A DNA stretch of 64,000 bases from Candidatus Sulfurimonas marisnigri (GCF_015265475.1 NZ_CP054493.1:2356001-2420000), one strand, 5' to 3'; numbered from the stretch's first letter, positions 8,022 through 16,188 are shown. Numbers and translations: made by a program. The notes: a model not told the origin generated them from the letters alone.

Positions 8022-9999
8022 GGCAATAAATACATATCAGCAAAATATTAAATATTTACAAGAATCTCATCCAAAACTACATCAAGATTTACAAAACTTT
8101 GAATTAGCTATACAAAACAAACATTACGAACAACAATTTGACTTAGAATATATAGATAATAACTTTGATATAAAAGAAATTTCTACTCAAAAGTATATGT
8201 ATGGAAAAAAAACGAATGAAATTTCAGAATCTATTACTAAAAATATAAATTTTTTTAAAGCAGATCATACAATCGAATCCTTTGCGATGTTTCGAACATC
8301 TGAAGAATTTTTCAAAACAACTCAAGAACACTATCGTAGAGCAAGACAACATATATATCCAATAATGAATTACTATCTAGAGAATCAAACAAACAACCCT
8401 GAGATGAAAAAAATTGTTAAATTTATTTTTTTAGGTGTTGGTTTAGGCTTACATTTATCTACCATAGATGCCAAGATTCAAGCTTCAAACTATTTAATAA
8501 TAGAAGATGATATAGAAATTTTTAAACTTTCACTATTTACATGTAAGTATTACGAACTAGCAAAAAATGCAGAACTTACATTTTCAGTTTTAGAAGATAT
8601 TAATGCTTTTACAAATACATTTACCAACTTCCTTCGTAATGCTTATATATTTAATTATAAAATAAAATATTTTCATCTAAAAACTCATTCTAATGTTAAA
8701 TTAAAGCATATTCTCAGCATATTATCTAGCCAAGGATTTTCTTTTTTCCCTTATCAGCTTCAACTTGACAATTCAATCTCTGCTCTACCATACATAAAGA
8801 AAAAATATAGGTTTTTAAATGTATATAAGCCATTTAGTATACCTGTTCTTCAAGCTAAGCCTATCCTAATGCTTGCTGCAGGTCCATCATTAAGCAATAA
8901 TATAAAGTGGCTAAAATTGAACCATAACAAGTTTATTATTATAGCAGTAAGTGCAACTTTACAATTTTTACATAAATACAACATTGTGCCTGATATCGTA
9001 ACTCACGTTGATGGATCTGATTCTGTAATTGAATTATTTGAAGGATTTGATGCTAAAGAGTTTTTAAAAGACTCATTACTTCTTTTTTCTACTCAAACGA
9101 AGCATAATATAGTCTCAAAATTTGATAAAAATAATATATTTATGTTTGAAACATCCGCTAGTTATTTTTCAATTAAATTTAATTATTCATCCTCTTGTGT
9201 TGGTTCTTTTACTTACCTATTTTCTTTAAATTTAAATGCTAAAAGCACCTACATACTTGGCTTAGATTTATCTATAGACCAAGACACAGGAGACGATCAT
9301 TTATCTGATCATGTTGATCATCAAAGCATAGATATTCAAGATAAAACGAAGCTAGAAACAAATGTAAACGTTAGTAGTACTCTTATTCCTATAGAAGGAA
9401 ATTTTCAAGAGACTATATACACTACGCCTATTTTTCAAACTTCTATATCTACAATCTCTAGCTTCGCTTCAAAAATCGCAAATAATAATAATATTTATAA
9501 TATTAGTCATGGTGCTAAAATACAAAACGCAAATCCAATGAACATATCTGATATTGCTATTGATGAGATTTCAGACATTAACAAACAAGAAGTACGTAGA
9601 TCAATAAAAGAGTGTTTTTCCAAACAAAGCTTAGATAAGCTAAGTGATAATGATTTAAAGAAGATTAAAGATAGGCATGATTTTATAACAAGAATAAAAG
9701 TCTATTTAGATGAATACGCTAATAATATCTCATATTCAAACTACGATATATACCAAAAAAACTTTTTAGAATTGAGTAATAAAATATTAAGTTCTAACAA
9801 TGAAGATATATCTGATTTAAACAAAATATACCACTCATACTTTAAATATGCCCTTGCAGTTATTGAAGACTTTTTCAATACTAAAAATATCAAAAACACA
9901 AAAAGACATATTAAAAAGTTTGACAAAATGTTTCAAGAAGGACTACATAGTATATCTTCTCAACTCAATGATGCCTTTAATGGCTTACAAAATCAATAA
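8002..9999 (+). CDS. Motility accessory factor (Maf), DUF115 family, copy 2
   Basis: 665 residues with the same architecture as the upstream copy: LGVGLGLHLS near 145, an EDDIEIFKLSLF block, then DUF115 from ~290 with LAAGPSLSNNIKW, THVDGSD and YILGLDLSIDQD. The ATG at 8002 has a strong GGGAGA site and lies inside the end of the first copy. The two paralogues are clearly divergent, so they may use different sugars or different flagellin positions. The stop at 9997-9999 directly touches the stop of the convergent flagellin at 10000; no intergenic base is left. Confidence 0.87.
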   Translation: MKNIEDEAINTYQQNIKYLQESHPKLHQDLQNFELAIQNKHYEQQFDLEYIDNNFDIKEISTQKYMYGKKTNEISESITKNINFFKADHTIESFAMFRTSEEFFKTTQEHYRRARQHIYPIMNYYLENQTNNPEMKKIVKFIFLGVGLGLHLSTIDAKIQASNYLIIEDDIEIFKLSLFTCKYYELAKNAELTFSVLEDINAFTNTFTNFLRNAYIFNYKIKYFHLKTHSNVKLKHILSILSSQGFSFFPYQLQLDNSISALPYIKKKYRFLNVYKPFSIPVLQAKPILMLAAGPSLSNNIKWLKLNHNKFIIIAVSATLQFLHKYNIVPDIVTHVDGSDSVIELFEGFDAKEFLKDSLLLFSTQTKHNIVSKFDKNNIFMFETSASYFSIKFNYSSSCVGSFTYLFSLNLNAKSTYILGLDLSIDQDTGDDHLSDHVDHQSIDIQDKTKLETNVNVSSTLIPIEGNFQETIYTTPIFQTSISTISSFASKIANNNNIYNISHGAKIQNANPMNISDIAIDEISDINKQEVRRSIKECFSKQSLDKLSDNDLKKIKDRHDFITRIKVYLDEYANNISYSNYDIYQKNFLELSNKILSSNNEDISDLNKIYHSYFKYALAVIEDFFNTKNIKNTKRHIKKFDKMFQEGLHSISSQLNDAFNGLQNQ

Positions 10000-10800
10000 C
10001 TATTGAAGTAGTTTTAATACATTTTGTTGAACAGCATTAGCTTGACTCATAGCATACGAACCAGATTGAGCTAAAATGTTGTGTTTTGCAAATGTTGCAC
10101 TCTCTTGAGCAAAGTCAACATCACGGATATTTGATTCCGCAGCCGATACATTAACCTGTGTTGTAGAAATATTTCTAACAACTGACTCTAATGAGTTTTG
10201 TACAGCACCAAGAGTTGATCTACCAGTATTTAATACCCCAATAAGAGTATCCATAGTGGTAATCGCTGCAGTTGACAAAACAGCAGTAGATACATTAGGT
10301 GCAACTAATGCCGCAATATTTGGCATAGTAACAGATTTCGTATCAGCAGCTCGATGTCCAATATGAAAAGCAAGTGTTGAACCACCTAAAAGCACTTTAT
10401 CATTAAATGTTGTACTTGTAGATATTTGATTATATTCTGCTGTAAGCTCTGTCACTTCATTTGTAATAAATGCACGAGAAGCAGTATCTTGTGTATCATT
10501 GGCTGATTGAACGGCAAGAACTCTAATTCTTTTTGAAATGTTTAATTGCTCTTCCATTGCGCCATCTGCTGTTTGAATAAGAGCAACAGCATCATTTGAA
10601 TTTTTAACCGCTTGTCCCAAACCTTGAGACTGTGCTGAAAGTTTATTTGCAATTGCCAAACCAGATGCATCATCTGCAGCACGATTGATTCTAAGACCTG
10701 AACTTAGTGAATTAAGACTTTTATCAAGTCCAACATTATTCATTGAAGCGTTTCTGTGTGCGTTCATAGCACCTATGTTCGTGTTAATTCTAAAGCCCAT
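10000..10800 (-). CDS. Flagellin, copy 1 (sigma-54-type promoter, FlaB-like)
   Basis: A 266-residue flagellin with only the D0/D1 ends (MGFRINTNIGAMNAHRNA... and ...SQANAVQQNVLKLLQ) and a short middle, so D2/D3 are missing. The ends match the three sister copies almost residue for residue. Differences concentrate at about residues 140-185; copy 1 also has E instead of D in GAMEEQLN, V in GLGQAVK and K in VLKLLQ. It is the only copy behind a sigma-54-type promoter, the same division seen between flaB and flaA in Campylobacter and Helicobacter. Ser/Thr-rich central residues are plausible Maf glycosylation sites (inference). Confidence 0.93.
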   Translation of the reverse strand: MGFRINTNIGAMNAHRNASMNNVGLDKSLNSLSSGLRINRAADDASGLAIANKLSAQSQGLGQAVKNSNDAVALIQTADGAMEEQLNISKRIRVLAVQSANDTQDTASRAFITNEVTELTAEYNQISTSTTFNDKVLLGGSTLAFHIGHRAADTKSVTMPNIAALVAPNVSTAVLSTAAITTMDTLIGVLNTGRSTLGAVQNSLESVVRNISTTQVNVSAAESNIRDVDFAQESATFAKHNILAQSGSYAMSQANAVQQNVLKLLQ

Positions 10801-10834
10801 AATAAATCCTTTTTTATGGATAATTTATCATTAT

Positions 10835-10852
10835 AAGCAAAACTAGTTCCAA
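10835..10852 (-). promoter_or_regulatory. Sigma-54 (RpoN) promoter of flagellin copy 1
   Basis: The minus strand reads TTGGAACTAGTTTTGCTT, with the invariant GG and GC exactly ten bases apart. This fits the -24/-12 consensus TGGCAC-N5-TTGCW, and it lies about 35 bases before the flagellin ATG. Confidence 0.8.
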
Positions 10853-10921
10853 ATTTAATTTATTAAAGGGGAAGGATAAAAATTGCGCAGGGGCTTGCGC
10901 CCTTAACTCATCTACTGAAGC

Positions 10922-10962
10922 AGTAGGCGAAGCACATTTTCTAAAGAAACGTGTTCGCTACT
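10922..10962 (-). terminator. Long hairpin after flagellin copy 2
   Basis: The arms AGTAG-CGAA-CAC and GTG-TTCG-CTACT pair with single-base bulges and close on an inner TTTCT/AGAAA helix. It lies in the transcribed 3' region of copy 2. There is no run of T after it, so it may be an mRNA-stabilising hairpin rather than a terminator. Part of it (AGCACATTTTCTAAAGAAA) also occurs after copy 3. Confidence 0.45.
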
Positions 10963-10983
10963 TTGTAGCTCTAATGATTGTTA

Positions 10984-11784
10984 CTATTGTAACAATCTCA
11001 ACACGTTTTGCTGAACAGCATTAGCTTGGCTCATAGCATAAGAACCAGATTGAGCTAAAATATTGTGTTTTGCAAAGTTTGCACTCTCTTGCGCAAAGTC
11101 AACATCACGGATATTTGATTCCGCAGCTGTTACATTCACCTGTGTTGTAGAAATATTTCTAACAACTGACTCTAATGAGTTTTGTGTAGCACCAAGATTT
11201 GATCTACCAGTATTTAATGTACCGATTAGAGTATCCATAGTAGTAATCGCTGTAGCTGCTGTTCCCGCTGTAGTTACATCAGTTGAACCTAATACTGCAA
11301 CAAGTGGCATAGTAACAGCTTTTAAGTCTGTTGCTTTATGTCCAATATGAAAACTAAGTGCTGAACCACCTAAAAGCACTCTATCATTAAATGTTGTACT
11401 TGTAGATATTTGGTTGTATTCTGTAGTAAGCTCTGTAACTTCATTTGTAATAAATGCACGAGAAGCAGTATCTTGTGTATCATTGGCTGATTGAACTGCA
11501 AGAACTCTAATTCTTTTTGCAATATTGATTTGCTCATCCATTGCACCATCTGCTGTTTGAATAAGAGAAATAGCATCATTTGAATTTTTAATCGCTTGTC
11601 CTAAACCTTGAGACTGTGCTGAAAGTTTATTTGCAATTGCCAAACCAGATGCATCATCTGCAGCACGATTGATTCTAAGACCTGAACTTAGTGAATTAAG
11701 ACTTTTATCAAGTCCAACATTGTTCATTGAAGCATTTCTGTGTGCGTTCATAGCACCTATGTTTGTGTTTATTCTAAATCCCAT
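10984..11784 (-). CDS. Flagellin, copy 2
   Basis: A 266-residue flagellin, same D0/D1-only architecture as its neighbours. The first ~100 residues are nearly identical to copies 3 and 4 and the last ~80 differ at only a few positions. The variable stretch is about residues 140-185 (ALSFHIGHKATDLKAV and an ALG-STDVTTAG segment). It has a sigma-28-type promoter with an intact GTCGATCT element, a leader hairpin and AAGGA before the ATG. It forms its own transcription unit between the terminator of copy 3 and the hairpin at 10922-10962. It is exported and polymerised into the filament. Confidence 0.93.
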   Translation of the reverse strand: MGFRINTNIGAMNAHRNASMNNVGLDKSLNSLSSGLRINRAADDASGLAIANKLSAQSQGLGQAIKNSNDAISLIQTADGAMDEQINIAKRIRVLAVQSANDTQDTASRAFITNEVTELTTEYNQISTSTTFNDRVLLGGSALSFHIGHKATDLKAVTMPLVAVLGSTDVTTAGTAATAITTMDTLIGTLNTGRSNLGATQNSLESVVRNISTTQVNVTAAESNIRDVDFAQESANFAKHNILAQSGSYAMSQANAVQQNVLRLLQ

Positions 11785-11860
11785 AATAAATCCTTTTTGG
11801 GTAAGAGCCTTTCGCTCCAGTTAATTTTTCAGCATCCTTGCTGGGTGTTACATGTAGAGT

Positions 11861-11887
11861 AGATCGACGCTAAAGATAATAGCTTTA
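11861..11887 (-). promoter_or_regulatory. Sigma-28 promoter of flagellin copy 2
   Basis: On the minus strand TAAAGCTA (11887-11880), 11 bases, then GTCGATCT (11868-11861). The CGAT core is kept. It lies about 75 bases upstream of the ATG. Confidence 0.68.
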
Positions 11888-11897
11888 ATATTTAATT

Positions 11898-11930
11898 AAA
11901 AAAAGCCAAAGAGAAAAACTCTTTGGCTTT
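11898..11930 (-). terminator. Rho-independent terminator of flagellin copy 3
   Basis: A perfect 12-bp stem AAAGCCAAAGAG / CTCTTTGGCTTT around a five-base loop. On the minus strand it is followed by a T-run. It separates copy 3 from the promoter of copy 2. Confidence 0.85.
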
Positions 11931-11942
11931 AACTTTCTATAC

Positions 11943-11967
11943 TATTGTAATAATCTAAGCACATTTT
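11943..11967 (-). repeat. Remnant copy of a flagellin 3' coding end
   Basis: 25 bases identical to positions 12945-12969, the last codons of flagellin copy 4 (…VLRLLQ and stop). Here they are non-coding, about 20 bases downstream of the true stop of copy 3. This looks like a scar of duplication or unequal recombination in the array. Confidence 0.7.
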
Positions 11968-11986
11968 CTAAAGAAAGAGCCCTAGA

Positions 11987-12787
11987 TTACTGAAGTAATC
12001 TAAGAACGTTTTGTTGAACAGCATTAGCTTGACTCATAGCATAAGAACCAGATTGAGCTAAAATATTGTGTTTTGCAAAGTTTGCACTCTCTTGCGCAAA
12101 GTCAACATCACGGATATTTGATTCCGCAGCTGTTACATTCACCTGTGTTGTAGAAATATTTCTAATAACTGACTCTAATGAGTTTTGTGTAGCACCAAGA
12201 TTTGATCTACCAGTATTTAATGTACCGATTAGAGTATCCATAGTAGTAATCGCTGTTGCTGCTAAAGTTGCTGTTGTTACATCAGTAACAGCCAGTGTTG
12301 CAACAGTTGGCATAGTAACAGCTTTTAAGTCTGTTGCTTTATGTCCAATATGAAAACTAAGAGCTGAACCAGCTAAAAGCACTCTATCATTAAATGTTGT
12401 ACTTGTAGATATTTGGTTGTATTCTGTAGTAAGCTCTGTAACTTCATTTGTAATAAATGCACGAGAAGCAGCATCTTGAGTATCATTAGCTGATTGAACT
12501 GCAAGAACTCTAATTCTTTTAGCAATATTGATTTGCTCATCCATTGCACCATCTGCTGTTTGAATAAGAGCAACAGCATCATTTGAATTTTTAATCGCTT
12601 GTCCTAAACCTTGAGACTGTGCTGAAAGTTTATTTGCAATTGCCAAACCAGATGCATCATCTGCAGCACGATTGATTCTAAGACCTGAACTTAGTGAATT
12701 AAGACTTTTATCAAGTCCAACATTGTTCATTGAAGCGTTTCTGTGTGCGTTCATAGCACCGATGTTTGTGTTTATTCTAAATCCCAT
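11987..12787 (-). CDS. Flagellin, copy 3
   Basis: A 266-residue flagellin, closest to copy 2, with which it shares the ALSFHIGHKATDLKAV stretch; the two differ mainly around residues 157-175. The leader, hairpin and ribosome-binding site are nearly identical to those of copies 2 and 4. Unlike them, its sigma-28 -10 element is altered (see 12864-12890), so it may be weakly expressed although the reading frame is intact. A terminator and a remnant of a flagellin 3' end follow the gene. Ends with the standard flagellin C-terminal helix SQANAVQQNVLRLLQ, the part FliS binds. Confidence 0.93.
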   Translation of the reverse strand: MGFRINTNIGAMNAHRNASMNNVGLDKSLNSLSSGLRINRAADDASGLAIANKLSAQSQGLGQAIKNSNDAVALIQTADGAMDEQINIAKRIRVLAVQSANDTQDAASRAFITNEVTELTTEYNQISTSTTFNDRVLLAGSALSFHIGHKATDLKAVTMPTVATLAVTDVTTATLAATAITTMDTLIGTLNTGRSNLGATQNSLESVIRNISTTQVNVTAAESNIRDVDFAQESANFAKHNILAQSGSYAMSQANAVQQNVLRLLQ

Positions 12788-12863
12788 AATAAATCCTTTT
12801 TGGGTAAGAGCCTTTCGCTCCGGTTAATTTTTCAGCATCCTTGCTGAGGGTTACATGTAGAGT

Positions 12864-12890
12864 ACTTCAACGCTAAAGATAATAACTTTA
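12864..12890 (-). promoter_or_regulatory. Degenerate sigma-28 promoter of flagellin copy 3
   Basis: The -35 TAAAGTTA and the 11-base spacer are kept, the spacer identical to that of copy 2. The -10 reads GTTGAAGT in place of GTCGATCT, so the CGAT core is lost. It probably has reduced activity. Confidence 0.5.
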
Positions 12891-12900
12891 ATCTTTAACT

Positions 12901-12932
12901 AAAAAAGCCAAAGAGAAAAACTCCTTGGCTTT
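12901..12932 (-). terminator. Rho-independent terminator of flagellin copy 4
   Basis: Stem of 12904-12915 with 12921-12932 (AAAGCCAAAGAG / CTCCTTGGCTTT, one mismatch or wobble), five-base loop, then six T on the minus strand. It is a diverged duplicate of the terminator after copy 3. Confidence 0.75.
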
Positions 12933-12943
12933 AACTTCTTAGA

Positions 12944-13744
12944 TTATTGTAATAATCTAAGCACATTTTGCTGAACAGCATTAGCTTGACTCATAGCATA
13001 AGAACCAGATTGAGCTAAAATATTGTGTTTTGCAAAGTTTGCACTTTCTGCTGCAAAGTCAACATCACGGATATTTGATTCCGCAGCTGTTACATTTACT
13101 TGTGTTGTAGAAATATTTCTAACAACTGACTCTAATGAGTTTTGTGTAGCACCAAGATTTGATCTACCAGTATTTAATGTACCGATTAGAGTATCCATAG
13201 TAGTAATCGCTGCAGCTGCAGTTGCCGCTGTATTCACAACAGGTGCAACTAATGCTGCAACATTTGGCATAATAACAGCTTTCGTATCACCAGCTTTATG
13301 TCCGATATGAAAAGCAAGTGTTGAACCAGCTAAAAGCACTTTATCATTAAATGTTGTACTTGTAGATATTTGGTTGTATTCTGTAGTAAGCTCTGTAACT
13401 TCATTTGTAATAAATGCACGAGAAGCAGTATCTTGTGTATCATTGGCTGATTGAACTGCAAGAACTCTAATTCTTTTAGCAATATTAACCTGCTCATCCA
13501 TTGCACCATCTGCTGTTTGAATAAGAGAAATAGCATCATTTGAATTTTTAATCGCTTGTCCTAAACCTTGAGACTGTGCTGAAAGTTTATTTGCAATTGC
13601 CAAACCAGATGCATCATCTGCAGCACGATTGATTCTAAGACCTGAACTTAGTGAATTAAGACTTTTATCAAGTCCAACATTGTTCATTGAAGCGTTTCTG
13701 TGTGCGTTCATAGCACCTATGTTTGTGTTTATTCTAAATCCCAT
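12944..13744 (-). CDS. Flagellin, copy 4 (distal gene of the array, FlaA-like)
   Basis: A 266-residue flagellin with the D0/D1 ends of its sisters. Its centre (ALAFHIGHKAGDTKAV, then an ALVAP segment) resembles copy 1 more than copies 2 and 3, which suggests mosaic exchange. It carries DVDFAAESANFAKH where copies 2 and 3 have DVDFAQESANFAKH. It has the best sigma-28-type promoter of the array, making it the likely major filament subunit (inference). The gene and stop coincide with a short palindrome (GATTATTGTAATAATC). Divergent from topA, with ~200 bases between them. Confidence 0.93.
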   Translation of the reverse strand: MGFRINTNIGAMNAHRNASMNNVGLDKSLNSLSSGLRINRAADDASGLAIANKLSAQSQGLGQAIKNSNDAISLIQTADGAMDEQVNIAKRIRVLAVQSANDTQDTASRAFITNEVTELTTEYNQISTSTTFNDKVLLAGSTLAFHIGHKAGDTKAVIMPNVAALVAPVVNTAATAAAAITTMDTLIGTLNTGRSNLGATQNSLESVVRNISTTQVNVTAAESNIRDVDFAAESANFAKHNILAQSGSYAMSQANAVQQNVLRLLQ

Positions 13745-13763
13745 AATAAATCCTTTTTGGGTA

Positions 13764-13778
13764 AGAGCCTTTCGCTCT
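13764..13778 (-). other. Flagellin leader hairpin
   Basis: In the mRNA, AGAGC-GAAAG-GCTCT forms a small stem about 20 bases before the ATG of copy 4. A version of it occurs in the leaders of copies 2 (around 11804-11816) and 3 (around 12807-12819), but not in copy 1. It could affect mRNA stability or translation. Confidence 0.45.
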
Positions 13779-13823
13779 GGTTGATTTTCAGCATCCTTGC
13801 CGATTTTTTATCTTACAGTCTAC

Positions 13824-13850
13824 ATATCGACACTAAAAAAAATAACTTTA
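13824..13850 (-). promoter_or_regulatory. Sigma-28 promoter of flagellin copy 4
   Basis: TAAAGTTA (13850-13843), exactly 11 bases, then GTCGATAT (13831-13824). This is close to the FliA consensus and to the CGATAT form seen in Campylobacterota. Confidence 0.75.
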
Positions 13851-13921
13851 GTAAATTTGTAAACTTTTTATCATTTTACTTATTTAATCTTTTTTCGATA
13901 CACTTTCGAAATTAAAACAAC

Positions 13922-13927
13922 TATACT
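13922..13927 (+). promoter_or_regulatory. Possible -10 box of topA
   Basis: TATACT about 18 bases before the TTG start of topA, giving a very short leader. It is a plausible vegetative -10 but has no clear -35. Confidence 0.3.
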
Positions 13928-13944
13928 ATATATAGGAAAACTAT

Positions 13945-16185
13945 TTGAACTTAATTATCGTCGAATCACCAGCTAAAGCTAAAACTATCAAAAACTTCCT
14001 TGGCAAGGAGTATGAGGTTATCGCATCCAAAGGACATATACGAGATTTACCTAAGTCTCGCTTTGGAATAACCGTAGAAGAAGAGACTCAACATCTTGTA
14101 CCGGCCTACAGTGTTGCAAAAGAGAACTCTGCCATTGTAAAAGAGATTAAAGCGCTTGCAAAGAAAGCTGATACGATATATATCGCGACCGATGAGGATC
14201 GTGAGGGTGAGGCTATAGGATGGCATATTGCCCATGCTATAAAAAAAGATCCTGAGGAACTTCCTCGTATAGTTTTTCATGAAATTACAGAGACTGCGAT
14301 AAAACATGCACTTGAAAATGCTCGTAAGATAGATATGGATATGGTAAATGCACAACAAGCTCGTCGTATGCTTGACCGTGTTGTTGGTTATAAACTATCG
14401 CCTCTACTAGCTTCAAAAATTCAAAAAGGTCTTTCAGGTGGTCGTGTTCAATCTTCAACCCTTAAACTTGTAGTTGACCGTGAAAGGGAGATAAAAGCAT
14501 TTATCCCAGTTGAATACTGGACTATAGATACGCTGTTTAAAAAAGACATTGAAGCAACTCTTACAACACATATGGGTGTTAAATTATCAAAAATGTCTAT
14601 AGAGGACAAAGATGATGCAGAGGCTATAGAGAAAAGTGTTAAAGCAGATAGTTTTACAATCTCTAAAATAGAGACTAAAACAAGAAATAGCAAAACCCCA
14701 CCACCATTTATGACTTCAACTCTACAACAAACTGCTTCATCTAAATTAGGATTTACTCCTAAAAAGACTATGATGGTAGCACAGGCACTTTACGAGGGTG
14801 TAAAAACTCCTAGTGGAACTTCTGGTGTTATTACATATATGAGAACAGACTCATTAAACCTTGCCCATGAAGCTGTAACTGGTGTTCGTGGTGTAATAGA
14901 GAGTAGATTTGGTGCAAAATACCTGCCAAAAGAGCCAAAGGTTTATAACAAAAAATCTAAAGGTGCTCAAGAGGCTCACGAAGCTATCCGTCCGACAATG
15001 CTACAGTTTACTCCAGAGGTTGCGTCATCATTTTTAAAAGCTGATGAGATTAAACTTTACCGTCTAATTTATGAGAGATTTATGTCTTGCCAAATGGAAG
15101 ATGCTGTATTTGAGCAACAAAGTATAATTTTTACTGGTAAAGAGAGTGAATATAGAGCAAGTGGTAGAAAACTTACTTTTGATGGCTTTTATGCACTAAC
15201 TGGAGCTGAAGATAAAGATAAACTTCTTCCAACATTAGTAGAGGGTGATAAAGCTGATATACAAAGTATCAAGCCTGAGCAACATTTCACTGAGCCACCG
15301 GCAAGGTATTCTGAGGCTGCACTAATTAAAAAACTAGAGAGTGAAGGTGTAGGACGTCCTTCTACCTATGCTCCAACTATTGCGACACTTAGTGGTCGTA
15401 CTTATGTAACTATTGAGAAAAAACAAATTATTCCAACTGAGATTGCATTTACTGTAACTGATATGCTGGAGAAAAACTTTGCTAACATAGTTGACATCTC
15501 TTTTACAGCCAACATGGAGGAGAAACTTGATGAAGTTGCAGAGGGAAATAGCAACTGGCAAGAACTTTTAAGTGAATTTTACTTTCCTTTTATGGAACAG
15601 GTGGCTGAAGGTAAAGAGAAGATTGTTTCTTTAAAACTTGCTAAGCCTCTTGGCAGAGCTTGTCCTAAATGTGGCGAAGAGTTACTTCTTCGATCTGGTA
15701 GATTCGGAAATTTTGTTGCATGTAGCGGCTTTCCTGCATGTAAATACACGGAGCAAGTTGATGCAGATGGAAATAAAGTAGAAGTAGTAGTTGAGACTAG
15801 TGATGTAAAGTGTGAAAAATGTGGCAAAGATATGATTGTGAAAAATGGTAGAAATGGCCAATTTTTAGCATGTAGTGATTATCCTGATTGTAAAAATACT
15901 AAGAGTATAAGTGTTGAAGAAAAAACTTCTGAAACTCCTTGCCCTGACTGTGGTGGTAAAATAAGTCTTAAAAATTCTCGTCGTGGTCCTTTTTGGGGAT
16001 GTGAGAATTATCCTGATTGTAAATTTATATCCAAATTCGAACCAACAAAAATAAAATGTGAAGAAAAAGGGTGTAATGGTCTCTTAGCTGAAAGAACTTA
16101 TAGAAAAAAAGAAGTTTATGAGTGTGTTAAATGTAAAGCTAGAACACCAAGAGAAGAAGAAACGAAAGAAGAGAGTAAAGAATAG
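13945..16185 (+). CDS. topA: DNA topoisomerase I
   Basis: 746 residues. The enzyme relaxes negative supercoils. The TOPRIM domain is at 1-~115, with ESPAKAKTI (Glu7) and the DEDREGE acidic motif (83-89). The type IA core has GLSGGRVQSSTLKLV (162-176) and the active-site Tyr298 in VITYMRTDS. The C-terminus has four Cys zinc-ribbon units: CPKCGEELLL, CEKCGKDMIV, CPDCGGKISL, and a last CEEKGCNG...CVKC. The start is TTG with AGGA ten bases upstream, giving the conserved MNLIIVESPAKAKTI N-terminus. The first gene of topA-yfcE-bioB. Confidence 0.96.
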   Translation: MNLIIVESPAKAKTIKNFLGKEYEVIASKGHIRDLPKSRFGITVEEETQHLVPAYSVAKENSAIVKEIKALAKKADTIYIATDEDREGEAIGWHIAHAIKKDPEELPRIVFHEITETAIKHALENARKIDMDMVNAQQARRMLDRVVGYKLSPLLASKIQKGLSGGRVQSSTLKLVVDREREIKAFIPVEYWTIDTLFKKDIEATLTTHMGVKLSKMSIEDKDDAEAIEKSVKADSFTISKIETKTRNSKTPPPFMTSTLQQTASSKLGFTPKKTMMVAQALYEGVKTPSGTSGVITYMRTDSLNLAHEAVTGVRGVIESRFGAKYLPKEPKVYNKKSKGAQEAHEAIRPTMLQFTPEVASSFLKADEIKLYRLIYERFMSCQMEDAVFEQQSIIFTGKESEYRASGRKLTFDGFYALTGAEDKDKLLPTLVEGDKADIQSIKPEQHFTEPPARYSEAALIKKLESEGVGRPSTYAPTIATLSGRTYVTIEKKQIIPTEIAFTVTDMLEKNFANIVDISFTANMEEKLDEVAEGNSNWQELLSEFYFPFMEQVAEGKEKIVSLKLAKPLGRACPKCGEELLLRSGRFGNFVACSGFPACKYTEQVDADGNKVEVVVETSDVKCEKCGKDMIVKNGRNGQFLACSDYPDCKNTKSISVEEKTSETPCPDCGGKISLKNSRRGPFWGCENYPDCKFISKFEPTKIKCEEKGCNGLLAERTYRKKEVYECVKCKARTPREEETKEESKE

Positions 16186-16188
16186 ATT

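Noticed and set aside
11063-13310. Three similar 95-codon plus-strand frames antisense to flagellin copies 2, 3 and 4
   Set aside because: They are identical in length because the flagellin genes are repeats; there is no ribosome-binding site, and their variation follows the flagellin codons.
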